This document shows, piece after piece, positions 7,940 to 15,065 of a stretch of 15,936 nucleotides of DNA; position 1 is the first letter of the stretch; the number at the start of each line of letters is the position of its first letter. The notes beneath the pieces are model-generated. The model saw nothing but the letters and a program-made list of their open reading frames with translations. It had not been told where the DNA came from and did no database searches. The DNA comes from Bacteroidetes bacterium UBA2364 (GTDB lineage: Bacteria; Bacteroidota; Rhodothermia; Rhodothermales; UBA2364): the NCBI GenBank assembly GCA_002344075.1, contig DDTM01000002.1, positions 42,190 through 58,125 of the forward strand, written 5' to 3'. Both the position numbers and the translations under genes were made by a program.

Positions 7940-8134
7940 GGTGCATTCCCAAAATGCCAATAGGCATTACGACGCACTTAGATTAGGTAAAAGCTTTACT
8001 TACCATCGAGAAACACTTCGTAGGAGCGATATCACAACAAAACCCGTAGGGCGGTATCATACGAGAATCGAGCAGGCCGCATAAAATGTGAAAGATGTGT
8101 TCACGAGGTGCTTTGGGAAGTTTTGCAATGCACC
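7940..8134. repeat. MITE-like element with terminal inverted repeats, copy A
   Basis: A 195-bp element begins GGTGCATTCCCAAAA and ends TTTTGCAATGCACC, so its ends form imperfect inverted repeats of about 14 bp. A diverged copy lies at 13762-13933 in the same orientation. Shared internal blocks include a 27-base stretch at 8079-8105 with one mismatch to 13878-13904. Two small hairpins are present: AATGCC/GGCATT (7953-7968) and GTGAA/TTCAC (8088-8104). No coding capacity is seen. It fills the whole gap between the stop codons of the small membrane protein and the convergent sulfatase. No target-site duplication is clear. It could be a non-autonomous mobile element or a dispersed structured RNA. 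Confidence 0.75.
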
Positions 8135-9625
8135 TCAGTAAGACGGATTCCAATTGGATAAAGCGGCTGTTTTTCGCTTGGCAAGTAGGGTTTTCAGGAA
8201 GGCCACCACATCGGGGTGCTGAGCAGCCACATCATGTAACTCGGCCAAATCCGTATCTAAATTATAGAGCGCAATCGGTGCATCAGGGTTTTTCATCCAT
8301 CCCGTGCGGATGCCTTTCCATTTGCCCCATCGCACGGCCTGAATCCCGTTTTTGACTTCCGGAAACTCCCAGTATAACCATTCGTGCGTCTGTTGTATGC
8401 CTATACCTGTGAGTAAAGGCAAGAACGAGACGCCTTCTTGTACATTGCGTAATGGCTTTTGGATAAGTTCTGCAACCGTTGCGAATACGTCCCAGTTTGC
8501 TGCTACATGATCCGAGGTTGTGTTGGGCGCAATCACCCCTGGCCATCGGGCAATAAATGGAACCCGAATACCGCCTTCAAGAAGGTCTTGTTTATACCCA
8601 CGCAACGGACCATTGGCCTCGAAGAAGTCAGGATCAAAACCGCCCATTTTGAAACTTGCCCCATTATCACTGGTAAATATAACTAAGGTATTTTGATCTA
8701 AGTCCAATTTTTTAAGGAGTTGCAACATCTTCCCAATTTGCTGATCCATTCGGGTAATCATGGCCGCATAAGCTGCTTTTGGCTTGGGATGCGGCAAGTA
8801 TCCTTTATCGCCAATATACGGTATTTCTTCAAAAATCCCTTCATACTCGGCAATGGCTTCATCCGGCGCTTGCAGGGCCAAATGCGGCGCTGTATAGGGC
8901 AAATAGAGAAAAAAAGGTTGCTCTTGATGGGCCTCTATAAACCGTAGGGCTTCGGCGCCAAACATATCGGTGGCATAGTCCATACCTTTAAATAGCGCAT
9001 ACGCAGCGGGATCAGCAGGGTCTCCTTGCAATTTCTGATGTGGGCTAAAGTAGCCATTTTTTGTGGCCTCCCAGGTTTGATTCCGCCAAAAATGGGACGG
9101 ATAAAAATTATGCGCTTGTTTCTGGTCTAAGAACCCATAGAAAAAATCAAAACCATGAAGATTCGGAATACCCGTTGTCTGAGGCCCGCCCAAGCCCCAT
9201 TTCCCAATCAAACCAGTTGTATAGTCATACTGTTTTAGGAAACGGGCCACCGTTTCGGTACCGGGCGGTAGTGGAAACTGCCCGCGCTCCTCCTCATCAC
9301 GAAAACCACCATACTCTTGGTTGCCCCGCACAACCGACTGCGCGGTCGAAAGCCCCGTGAGAAGTGTGCTCCGTGAAGGTGCACAAACGGTACTACCTGC
9401 ATAAAATTGTGTAAATCGAATGCCTTCGTTTGCCATTTGGTCTAAATACGGTGTCCGAATTAATTTCTGACCATAGCTACCCAAACTTCCATAGCCAAGA
9501 TCATCCGCCATGATGTAAATAACATTAGGCAAGCGGGCTTGTTTTCGAACCACCTTCCCAGAACACGAAAGCCCCGTGAGCAAAAATCCTCCTAAAAGGA
9601 TATGTTGGATTAATTGTCGGATCAT
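8135..9625 (-). CDS. Arylsulfatase-family sulfatase, probable lipoprotein (type I, Cys-type)
   Basis: Hydrolyses a sulfate ester, probably on a carbohydrate; 496 residues. The N-terminus MIRQLIQHILLGGFLLTGLSC looks like a lipoprotein signal with Cys21, placing the enzyme at the envelope. Metal ligands are Asp41-Asp42 (IMADDLGYG) and Asp320-Asn321 (FTSDNGAS). The sulfatase signature is STVCAPSRSTLLTG, in which Cys81 would be converted to formylglycine; the maturase must be encoded elsewhere. The usual GKWHLG motif reads GKWGLG (Lys142), a variant I believe recurs in some S1 subfamilies. GGIRVPFIARWPG and the C-terminal LYNLDTDLAELHDVA are standard. The stop codon sits directly at the end of repeat element A, so the last few residues could have been altered by its insertion. 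Convergent with the fucosidase gene. Confidence 0.92.
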   Translation of the reverse strand: MIRQLIQHILLGGFLLTGLSCSGKVVRKQARLPNVIYIMADDLGYGSLGSYGQKLIRTPYLDQMANEGIRFTQFYAGSTVCAPSRSTLLTGLSTAQSVVRGNQEYGGFRDEEERGQFPLPPGTETVARFLKQYDYTTGLIGKWGLGGPQTTGIPNLHGFDFFYGFLDQKQAHNFYPSHFWRNQTWEATKNGYFSPHQKLQGDPADPAAYALFKGMDYATDMFGAEALRFIEAHQEQPFFLYLPYTAPHLALQAPDEAIAEYEGIFEEIPYIGDKGYLPHPKPKAAYAAMITRMDQQIGKMLQLLKKLDLDQNTLVIFTSDNGASFKMGGFDPDFFEANGPLRGYKQDLLEGGIRVPFIARWPGVIAPNTTSDHVAANWDVFATVAELIQKPLRNVQEGVSFLPLLTGIGIQQTHEWLYWEFPEVKNGIQAVRWGKWKGIRTGWMKNPDAPIALYNLDTDLAELHDVAAQHPDVVAFLKTLLAKRKTAALSNWNPSY

Positions 9626-9766
9626 ACATTTCGCCTAAAAATTGTGCCACTGCCTCCTCAAGTAAAAATACACAATCTGCAAGTACATACAATACCTTTC
9701 ACCTTCACACGTTGTATTCTAAGCACATACTCATTGCCATATTCTTTCATCTTAGCCTAAACAACC

Positions 9767-10462
9767 ATGAAAAACGTATTCTTTCTTCTCGTTTATCTCA
9801 TCGCTTTGCCTGCCTTTGGCCAATCAAAAACCGAAGAACCTCCCTTTATAGATGTAACAGGAACCGCTGAAAAAGAGGTGATTCCAGATGAGATTTATAT
9901 CTCCATTACCCTTCGCGAACGATATGAAGGCAAAACCAAAATCCCGATTGAGGTACAAGAAGAAAAGCTCAAAGACACCCTCCGAAGGCTAAACATCGGG
10001 CTTGATCAACTTTCGGTGGCAGGTGCAAATGCGGGCTATATACGGGTGAGCCGGAAAGCCAAAGACGTCATCACCCGAAAAGACTATGAATTAAAACTGA
10101 GCGATGCCGCCACCTTGGGCAAACTATTTGAAGCGCTGGACCAGATCGCCATTACCGATGCAGCGGTGTCGCGGGTGCATCACTCCAAAATGGACGAACT
10201 CCGTCGTGAAGTACGTATTCAAGCCATTAAAGCCGCCAAAGAAAAAGCCGATTACCTCCTTGCAGCCATTGGCGAACAAACCGGCAAACCATTGGTCGTA
10301 CAAGAACGCGATGCCTTTGGCCCCATGCCCATGAGTAATGTTCAACACCGCATAAATGAAACCATTGCCGGCGTGATGGATGCCGTCGGAGGCGAAGATG
10401 AAATCCAGTTCAACAAAATTAAAATCCAGATGTCTATCTATGTTAAATTTGGCATTAAGTAG
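9767..10462 (+). CDS. Secreted SIMPL (DUF541) domain-containing protein
   Basis: A 231-residue protein with a clear signal peptide (MKNVFFLLVYLIALPAFGQS), so it is exported to the periplasm or envelope. The mature part opens with the family hallmark FIDVTGTAEKEVIPDEIYISI, continues with YELKLSDAATLGKLFEAL and the helical segment REVRIQAIKAAKEKADYLLAAIGEQTGKPL, and ends with a beta strand KIQMSIYVKFGI. This order is typical of SIMPL/DUF541 proteins, whose general role is unclear (a eukaryotic member was linked to IRAK signalling; bacterial ones to outer-membrane or stress functions). It is monocistronic as seen here: divergent from the sulfatase with 141 bp between starts, and followed by a hairpin overlapping its stop codon. 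Confidence 0.88.
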   Translation: MKNVFFLLVYLIALPAFGQSKTEEPPFIDVTGTAEKEVIPDEIYISITLRERYEGKTKIPIEVQEEKLKDTLRRLNIGLDQLSVAGANAGYIRVSRKAKDVITRKDYELKLSDAATLGKLFEALDQIAITDAAVSRVHHSKMDELRREVRIQAIKAAKEKADYLLAAIGEQTGKPLVVQERDAFGPMPMSNVQHRINETIAGVMDAVGGEDEIQFNKIKIQMSIYVKFGIK

Positions 10463-10486
10463 TATTTATATACCATTATAAATACT
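10461..10486 (+). terminator. AT-rich hairpin at the end of the SIMPL gene
   Basis: A perfect 10-bp stem AGTATTTATA / TATAAATACT with a 6-base loop begins within the TAG stop codon and is followed by TAAAAATTATTC. The stem has only weak pairs and no long T-run, so this may be a weak terminator or an mRNA 3' end-protecting structure. Confidence 0.45.
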
Positions 10487-10592
10487 TAAAAATTATTCTA
10501 TATCTTTACAAACCTATTACTCTCACTTGCCATTTCAGAGAAGGCATTTTCAGCTTCAGAAGATCCTTTCCATTAAGTATTTCAATTAGAAG

Positions 10593-10638
10593 AACAAACA
10601 AAGGCTTTCCCGTAGAATAGAGAAAGCCTTTGTTTGTT
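10593..10638. terminator. Strong 17-bp hairpin, possible (bidirectional) terminator
   Basis: Left arm AACAAACAAAGGCTTTC (10593-10609) and right arm GAAAGCCTTTGTTTGTT (10622-10638) pair perfectly around a 12-base loop. Read on the minus strand, the stem ends in TTTGTTTGTT and is followed by CTTCTAATT, giving a T-rich exit; on the plus strand it runs into GAGACAGG with no T-run. It therefore looks more like a minus-strand terminator, either for a small RNA encoded at about 10640-10755 or as a backup for folP. It could also be one domain of a structured RNA. Confidence 0.55.
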
Positions 10639-10755
10639 GAGACAGGAGTTGTACCTGTCCAATCCCACCATTATGTTGTTCGAGAAAGGAACGAGAAGAG
10701 AGGTCTCCGGAGACTGCGGTTCTGGTGATGTGGCTCCCCGTAGTCTCCCTTGTAA
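10639..10755. ncRNA. Candidate structured RNA of unknown class, strand unresolved
   Basis: About 115 bp without a credible gene contain several nested inverted repeats: GACAGG/CCTGTC (10641-10659), GTTC/GAAC around 10678-10692, the palindrome GTCTCCGGAGAC (10703-10714), and an 11-bp stem GGAGACTGCGG / CCGTAGTCTCC (10709-10748). In the last stem one pair is G-U if the plus strand is transcribed but A-C if the minus strand is, which favours plus. However, the strong hairpin at 10593-10638 has its T-rich exit on the minus strand, and the minus strand reads GTTATATTAC just before the structured part, like a promoter element. I found no match to tRNA, tmRNA, SRP RNA or RNase P motifs. Confidence 0.4.
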
Positions 10756-10761
10756 TATAAC

Positions 10762-10785
10762 AAAAAAAAGCGTGGGATACCACGT
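10762..10785 (-). terminator. Rho-independent terminator downstream of folP
   Basis: On the minus strand the sequence reads ACGTGGTATCCCACGC followed by eight T residues: a compact stem (CGTGG/CCACG, 10771-10784) and U-tract. It lies about 110 bp beyond the folP stop codon and is the best-formed terminator in the window. Confidence 0.8.
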
Positions 10786-10896
10786 AATATCATTTTTGAT
10801 CTCATTTTTTTAATATTGCTTGTCACTATGCAATAAATTTTGGATATAGGGGCTTAGAATAAAAAAACAACAATAAAAACGTCCTTTCAGTAACCT

Positions 10897-11802
10897 TTAT
10901 GCAAACATCGTGGCATACATCAACTCTATAAATTGTACCGTTTCGCCTACATCATGTGTCCGGACCAATTTTGCGCCCTGATAGAGGGCAATTGCAGTCA
11001 CGCCCAATGCTCCAAATAGCCGCTTTTCTGGTGGAAGCGGTGCCCCACTAGGATTCAACAATGTACCAATGGTACTCTTGCGCGAGACCCCAACCATTAC
11101 TGGCGTACCCAACGCCAAAAGTGCTGGAATCCCTTTAATAAGCGCCAGATTCTCGGAGTGACTTTTCCCAAAACCAAAGCCGGGATCGGTAATAATTTGG
11201 GTAACACCTGCTTTTCGGGACTGCGCTACTGCAAGCCCCAATGCGGAACAAATATCTTGTACCAGATGAGGATTTTCGCCAGCATGTGGCATTTCGCCTG
11301 GTAAACCCACCGAGTGCATGAGAATTAAAGGGGCCTCATATCGGGCAGCAACAGAGGCCATTTCCGGATCAAATCGCAAAGCGGTAATATCATTCAAAAT
11401 ATCTGCCCCAACTTCCATTGCCGCGCCTGCCACGTCCGAGCGAAACGTATCAATAGATAAAATAGCTTCCGGAAAACGTAGTGTAATGGCCTCGACTACG
11501 GGCAGCAACCGCTTCTTTTCTTCTTCTGCTGTTATTAAAAGCGCTCCTTTTCCATATACAACGCCTTTCGGACGGGACGAAGCAGCCCCAATGTCTATTA
11601 TTGCCGCTCCTTCTTTCAACATTTGCTCCGTCCGAAACAGAGCCGCCGACACCTCTTGATACCGCCCACCGTCGGAAAAAGAATCCGGAGTGACATTTAA
11701 AATACCCATTACGCTTGGCTTGGCTGTAATGCCCAGACATAACCCAGCTTTAGGGGCACGTACTTGTAGGAATTTATCTTGAGTTTCCATGATATTAAAC
11801 AT
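10897..11802 (-). CDS. folP: Dihydropteroate synthase
   Basis: Joins p-aminobenzoate to 6-hydroxymethyl-7,8-dihydropterin diphosphate in folate synthesis and is the target of sulfonamides; cytoplasmic TIM barrel. Length is 301 residues, slightly long because of an N-terminal extension and an insertion at about 80-95. Landmarks are VMGILNVTPDSFSDGG (31-46), IIDIGAASSRPK (68-79), ILSIDTF (114-120), ILNDITAL, LMHSVG (161-166), ITDPGFGFGK (204-213), VGVSRKS (237-243) and RTHDV near the end. The loop usually written GGxSTRPG is GAASSRPK here, and LMHMQG is LMHSVG; both look like lineage variants and keep the Arg. An ATG four codons later (11790) is an alternative start. Divergent from rpoD; a terminator lies downstream. 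Confidence 0.93.
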   Translation of the reverse strand: MFNIMETQDKFLQVRAPKAGLCLGITAKPSVMGILNVTPDSFSDGGRYQEVSAALFRTEQMLKEGAAIIDIGAASSRPKGVVYGKGALLITAEEEKKRLLPVVEAITLRFPEAILSIDTFRSDVAGAAMEVGADILNDITALRFDPEMASVAARYEAPLILMHSVGLPGEMPHAGENPHLVQDICSALGLAVAQSRKAGVTQIITDPGFGFGKSHSENLALIKGIPALLALGTPVMVGVSRKSTIGTLLNPSGAPLPPEKRLFGALGVTAIALYQGAKLVRTHDVGETVQFIELMYATMFA

Positions 11803-11962
11803 TTCGTTAAACGGTGCATCCTACACCCCACATGCAGACGCTGCAAAGAAAACCGCGCTAAAGTCACATATATACAAAAGTTTTTAGGTAGGAGGCGGAA
11901 CTTAGCACAGGGTCTGGCGTCAATGGAGTTACCCATTTTTTGATGAATGCGATTTCATCTTT

Positions 11963-11994
11963 TTTGTAACGGTGCATTAAATTTATTAAATTAG
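11963..11994 (+). promoter_or_regulatory. Predicted Bacteroidota-type promoter for rpoD
   Basis: TTTG at 11963-11966 and TAAATTAG at 11987-11994 are separated by 20 bp, fitting the Bacteroidota consensus TTTG-N(about 17-23)-TAnnTTTG with one mismatch. It lies about 110 bp upstream of the rpoD ATG inside the 302-bp folP/rpoD divergent region, implying a leader of about 100 nt. The rest of that region shows no other clear motif; a folP promoter must lie in its left part but I could not place it with confidence. Confidence 0.55.
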
Positions 11995-12104
11995 CAGACT
12001 TGTATCCACCACAATTATAGATTCCGCAAACACGGATCATCTGCAAAAATGATAAGCCGCCGAAATCACCGTTACACCCACTAAACAGTTCAGAACAACC
12101 CATT

Positions 12105-12944
12105 ATGTACGTTCCACGACAGCAGCGGATGTTGGATCAATACCTTCAGGAAATTGGCCAAATCCCGCTACTCTCCCCCGAAAAAGAGGTTGAGCTTGCA
12201 CGACGGATCAAGGAGGGAGATCGCAAAGCCCTGCATGAATTGACCCGTGCCAATTTACGCTTTGTGGTTTCTGTTGCAAAAAAATATCAAGGACAAGGTC
12301 TTTCCCTTGCCGATCTGATCAACGAAGGGAACTACGGCCTAATCAAAGCAGCCCAACGATTCGACGAAACAAGAGGCTTTAAATTTATCTCTTATGCCGT
12401 TTGGTGGATTCGTCAGGCCATTCTACAGGCTCTTGCGGAACAAAGCCGTGTGGTTCGCTTGCCCCTCAACCGCATCGGAACCATCTCTAAAATCCGCAAA
12501 ACGAGTGCTAAACTCGCCCAAATCCATGAGCGGGCCCCCAACTTTGAGGAACTGGCGATGGAATTAGGGGTGGATGTAGAGAAAATCCGTGAGGCTATGC
12601 AACACACGGGACGCCACCTCTCGATGGATGCACCTTTCAATGACGACGACGAAAACAGCCTGTTGGATGTGCTACCCCATGAAGACAGCCTGTCGCCAGA
12701 TGAGACCCTCATGGACGAGTCGTTGAAAATAGACATTGAGCGTGCCCTCAGTATGCTACACCCACGCGAGGCCGAAATTACCCGCCTCTATTTTGGTATC
12801 GGGCGTGAACACCCCCTTACTTTAGAAGAAATTGGCCAACGGTTTAACCTGACCCGCGAACGGGTACGTCAAATTAAGGAGAAAGCCCTGCGTAAATTGC
12901 GTCAAAAGCACCGTCGCGAAGAACTTCAGATGCACATTGGTTGA
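12105..12944 (+). CDS. rpoD: RNA polymerase sigma factor RpoD/SigA, short Bacteroidota type
   Basis: Directs RNA polymerase to housekeeping promoters. The protein has 279 residues and lacks the long region 1.1 and non-conserved insert of E. coli RpoD, as is normal for Bacteroidota primary sigma factors (about 285-290). In order: region 1.2 (LDQYLQEIGQIPLLSPEKEV, 10-30), regions 2.1-2.4 (LTRANLRFVVSVAKKYQGQG; LADLINEGNYGLIKAAQRFD; GFKFISYAVWWIRQAILQAL, about 46-110), region 3 (about 115-200, with HLSMDAPF), and region 4 with the helix-turn-helix LTLEEIGQRFNLTRERVRQI (238-257). The usual N-terminal RQLKI-like residues are replaced by a short MYVPRQQRM. It is either the primary sigma or a close paralogue. 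Followed by a strong terminator. Confidence 0.93.
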   Translation: MYVPRQQRMLDQYLQEIGQIPLLSPEKEVELARRIKEGDRKALHELTRANLRFVVSVAKKYQGQGLSLADLINEGNYGLIKAAQRFDETRGFKFISYAVWWIRQAILQALAEQSRVVRLPLNRIGTISKIRKTSAKLAQIHERAPNFEELAMELGVDVEKIREAMQHTGRHLSMDAPFNDDDENSLLDVLPHEDSLSPDETLMDESLKIDIERALSMLHPREAEITRLYFGIGREHPLTLEEIGQRFNLTRERVRQIKEKALRKLRQKHRREELQMHIG

Positions 12945-12971
12945 TTTTTGCGGTTTTTACAGCCTTTCATG

Positions 12972-13004
12972 AAGGTCCGCTTCGGTTTGGAGTGGGCCTT
13001 TTTT
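12972..13004 (+). terminator. Rho-independent terminator of rpoD
   Basis: AAGGTCC pairs with GGGCCTT (one G-U), with further pairing GCTTC/GGAGT inside, and is followed by a run of six T. It starts 27 bp after the rpoD stop and points the same way, before the convergent thioesterase gene. Confidence 0.85.
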
Positions 13005-13039
13005 GTATGCATACAGGCTAATCGAACGGCCGCCGCAGT

Positions 13040-13468
13040 TCATTCCCGCAATACCCAATTTATTAGGGTTGTTCTTGCTTCGACGCTTAAGGGCTGGCTG
13101 GCTCCGGTTTTGTCATCCACTTGCACGATCACCGTTTCGGCATCGGCCACGCATTCATTTTGCTGAAACAATGCCTGATACAATACCATTGAGCTATTGC
13201 CAATCTTCCTCAAACCTGTTCCGATTTCCACCTGTCCGGGCCACTTGATTTCCCGTTTAAAATTTAAGCGAAGTGCCGCAATCACAAAACTGGCGCCATC
13301 GCTAAGAATAGGAAATTCCGGGTTATACAGAACTTCCACACGCCCCGTCTCTAAAAAAGTTGAAAACGCTGCATTGTTTACGTGCCCTTGCCGATCGGTA
13401 TCATTATATCGGATTTTGTCGAAGGTCTTTAAAGGGAATTTTTCTAACCCTAATTTTGCTTTTTCCAT
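13040..13468 (-). CDS. Acyl-CoA thioesterase, hotdog fold (4HBT/YbgC-like)
   Basis: A 142-residue single-domain hotdog protein expected to hydrolyse an acyl-CoA or acyl-ACP thioester; cytoplasmic. The active-site signature YNDTDRQGHVNNAAFSTFLE lies at 21-40 and includes the Asp pair (23 and 25), one of which is the catalytic residue of the 4HBT family, and the HVNN turn at the start of the long hotdog helix ending in ETGR. The remaining beta strands (FVIAALRLNFKREIKWPGQVEIGT; MVLYQALFQ; CVADAETVIVQVDD) follow the family order. The substrate is not predictable. It stands alone and is convergent with rpoD; upstream lies the accessory region. Confidence 0.88.
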   Translation of the reverse strand: MEKAKLGLEKFPLKTFDKIRYNDTDRQGHVNNAAFSTFLETGRVEVLYNPEFPILSDGASFVIAALRLNFKREIKWPGQVEIGTGLRKIGNSSMVLYQALFQQNECVADAETVIVQVDDKTGASQPLSVEARTTLINWVLRE

Positions 13469-13761
13469 ATGCGATAAATTATGGGTAAAATAATAAATTT
13501 CGGCGTTATATCTGAGGCCATGATGGAGTATAGCATTTAATAAACAGCATCATGTATGAAAAAATCACAGGAACTGCTGTTCGAGATAGTCCTGTACCAT
13601 AGTTTGACCACGTCAAAAAAGCAAGTGTTCTGATATAAATAGGTTCTTCGAAATAACCCAAGTTGATTGTGTTTCACCGTTTTAATTTACTGTGCTGGAT
13701 GCGTATATTTTAGGTTTAATAACTGATGTTACGCAGCCGTAGGGCAATAGAGTTACAAGCG
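13469..13761. other. Non-coding spacer, no recognised content
   Basis: About 290 bp between the thioesterase start and repeat element B. I see no convincing gene, RNA or promoter. The last part (13722-13755, with TGATGTTACGCAGCCGTAGG) is GC-richer and may be an extension of element B, or a remnant of the missing half of the neighbouring recombination site; neither can be shown from one copy. Confidence 0.5.
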
Positions 13762-13933
13762 GGTGTATTTCAAAAATGTCAATCCGACATACGACGCACC
13801 TTAGATTCGGTAACATCTTTGCCTATCGTTGAGAAAACCTCCGTAAGAGCGACATCATAATAGAACCGATCTCGCCGGCATAAAATGTGAAAGAGGTGTT
13901 CACGCGGTATTTTGGGGAATCTTGAAGTGCATC
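13762..13933. repeat. MITE-like element with terminal inverted repeats, copy B
   Basis: A 172-bp diverged copy of the element at 7940-8134, in the same orientation. It begins GGTGTATTTCAAAAATG and ends CTTGAAGTGCATC; the ends are inverted repeats of about 12-15 bp with compensating differences. The first hairpin is ATGTC/GACAT (13776-13790) where copy A has ATGCC/GGCAT, a paired change that keeps the stem. The second hairpin GTGAA/TTCAC is preserved. It has no coding capacity. It ends exactly where the conserved half of a recombination-site-like sequence begins, so it probably interrupted that site. Confidence 0.72.
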
Positions 13934-14000
13934 CGTTCTTTAGAAGCACAAAGCTCCAATTTTACACTTCAGCCCGCCTGACGCAAAACCCGTGTTAGCG
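13934..14000 (-). other. Half of an attC-like cassette recombination site (site 1)
   Basis: Bases 13943-14000 align without gaps to 15140-15197 of site 2: by my count 49 of 58 positions match, including GAAGCACAAAGC and CAAAACCCGTGTTA. On the minus strand it starts CGCTAAC, like an integron R'' core box, about 34 bp after the cupin stop codon. The other half, which should end in a GTTAGCG-type box, is absent: repeat element B occupies the expected position. Confidence 0.6.
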
Positions 14001-14034
14001 GTTCGTTGTTCTTTCCGATTTAAGTTGTTTGTCA

Positions 14035-14442
14035 TTATTTTGAGTCTTCAAACCATTTTACAATTGATGGCATATTTCTCTCGAAGCCACCAGGAATAAA
14101 GAAGTTAAGTAGTCCACACCTCTCATTTGTTCGGTTTGCGAAGTCGTGAGCAGTTTTGGCTGGTATTCTTAAAAAGGTTCCTTTCTCAACGTCAACCCAT
14201 TTGTCACCTACGAGTATTGATACAATACCTTCAATGCCATAAAATACTTCGTCATTGTCTTCGTGTTGATGTGCACCAGGTCCGTCTGAGTTTGGTTCGA
14301 GCCACCACTCAGAAATGCTGTATTTGTTTGCCGTCTCATTTTCGTCTGCCTTAAATACCGCAGTCATCGTCCCGCAGTTGTAAACTCTTCCTTCTCCTTT
14401 CTTAAGAAGAAGCGTGTCTGTTTCTTTATGTTTATGTTCCAT
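14035..14442 (-). CDS. Cupin domain-containing protein
   Basis: A 135-residue single-domain cupin. The ATG at 14442 (MEHKHKETDT) is chosen; the frame is open further up but that part overlaps the DUF998 gene. Cupin motif 1 is GPGAHQHEDNDEVFYGIEG, with metal ligands His58, His60 and Glu65; motif 2 is GTFLRIPAKTAHDFAN with His99. All four ligands are intact, so a metal-binding enzyme or small-ligand binder is likely; the specific role is unknown. It starts 25 bp after DUF998 on the same strand, so the two are probably co-transcribed, and is followed by a half attC-like site. AT-rich compared with the genes to the left, consistent with acquisition. Confidence 0.85.
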   Translation of the reverse strand: MEHKHKETDTLLLKKGEGRVYNCGTMTAVFKADENETANKYSISEWWLEPNSDGPGAHQHEDNDEVFYGIEGIVSILVGDKWVDVEKGTFLRIPAKTAHDFANRTNERCGLLNFFIPGGFERNMPSIVKWFEDSK

Positions 14443-14467
14443 AATCAGTATTAATAATCTTTTTATG

Positions 14468-15022
14468 TTAGGGTTTGAAAAATCTAATGAGCCAGATAAA
14501 ACTTGCCAAATACAAAAGTCTTTGGGCAATGCCTTGATAATCTTTCACTAGTCCAAATGATGCAGAAAGTCCAACTACCAAAATGAAAAAAGTAAAATGT
14601 ATCCATTTTTCGCTTTTGTCAGCCGAATTTAATAGTTGCACTAAAATTCCAAGTGTAAAAGCCATACCTGCAATTTGAGCCAATACTGAATGAATATTCG
14701 CTTCGGTTGCAGAATAATTATTTACATTGAAGAATGGTTGCGTACAGAAAATGCCTGTCAAGCCAACACACAAACCATAAATTAAAATTGGTGTTGACTG
14801 CCAAGTTAAACCGTTGGCTAAAATTCCTGCCGATAATGTCAGCCCAAACGCTAAAAACCCAAATTGCATAATTAGTTTTCTGTCATAGCCTTGTGAACCC
14901 AAGTCGCTAATCGTATTTTTTGTCCAGTCGTAACTGTTAGTTGAAAATATATGAGCAACCACAATTGCCAACACGAAAAGTGCTGTTGATACGATGTTGT
15001 AATTGCTTTTTAGCATATCCAT
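14468..15022 (-). CDS. DUF998 family integral membrane protein
   Basis: A 184-residue protein with about six predicted transmembrane helices (for example IVSTALFVLAIVVAHIF, MQFGFLAFGLTLSAGILANG, ILIYGLCVGLTGIFC, LAQIAGMAFTLGILVQLL, FTFFILVVGLSASFGLV). The loop NTISDLGSQGYDRKLIM after the first helix is the DUF998 hallmark. The function of the family is not established. I chose ATG at 15022 (ATG at 15016 is also possible); the open frame extends to a TTG at 15061 that reaches almost to site 2. With the cupin it forms a two-gene unit between two attC-like sites. Low GC content. Confidence 0.82.
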   Translation of the reverse strand: MDMLKSNYNIVSTALFVLAIVVAHIFSTNSYDWTKNTISDLGSQGYDRKLIMQFGFLAFGLTLSAGILANGLTWQSTPILIYGLCVGLTGIFCTQPFFNVNNYSATEANIHSVLAQIAGMAFTLGILVQLLNSADKSEKWIHFTFFILVVGLSASFGLVKDYQGIAQRLLYLASFIWLIRFFKP

Positions 15023-15065
15023 TTTCTTTATTACTACTTTGGCCTGGGTGTCACTCAACAATGAC

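Noticed and set aside
7940..8134. Reading the repeat elements as attC sites
   Set aside because: Their ends are GGTGCATT/AATGCACC rather than YTAAC/GTTRG boxes, and they share no blocks with sites 1-3.
8095..8355. Plus-strand frame spanning the end of element A and the sulfatase 3' end
   Set aside because: It crosses a repeat boundary and lies antisense to the sulfatase; no recognisable protein.
10640..10755. tRNA, tmRNA, SRP RNA or RNase P RNA
   Set aside because: No T-loop GGTTCGAAT, no SRP apical GGAA motif and no RNase P core sequence found.
10586..10783. 65-codon minus-strand frame across the hairpin-rich region
   Set aside because: It covers the inverted repeats and the folP terminator, and its translation has no domain-like pattern.
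14443..14529. Upstream extension of the cupin frame
   Set aside because: It overlaps the conserved C-terminal helix of DUF998, and the ATG at 14442 gives a complete cupin domain.
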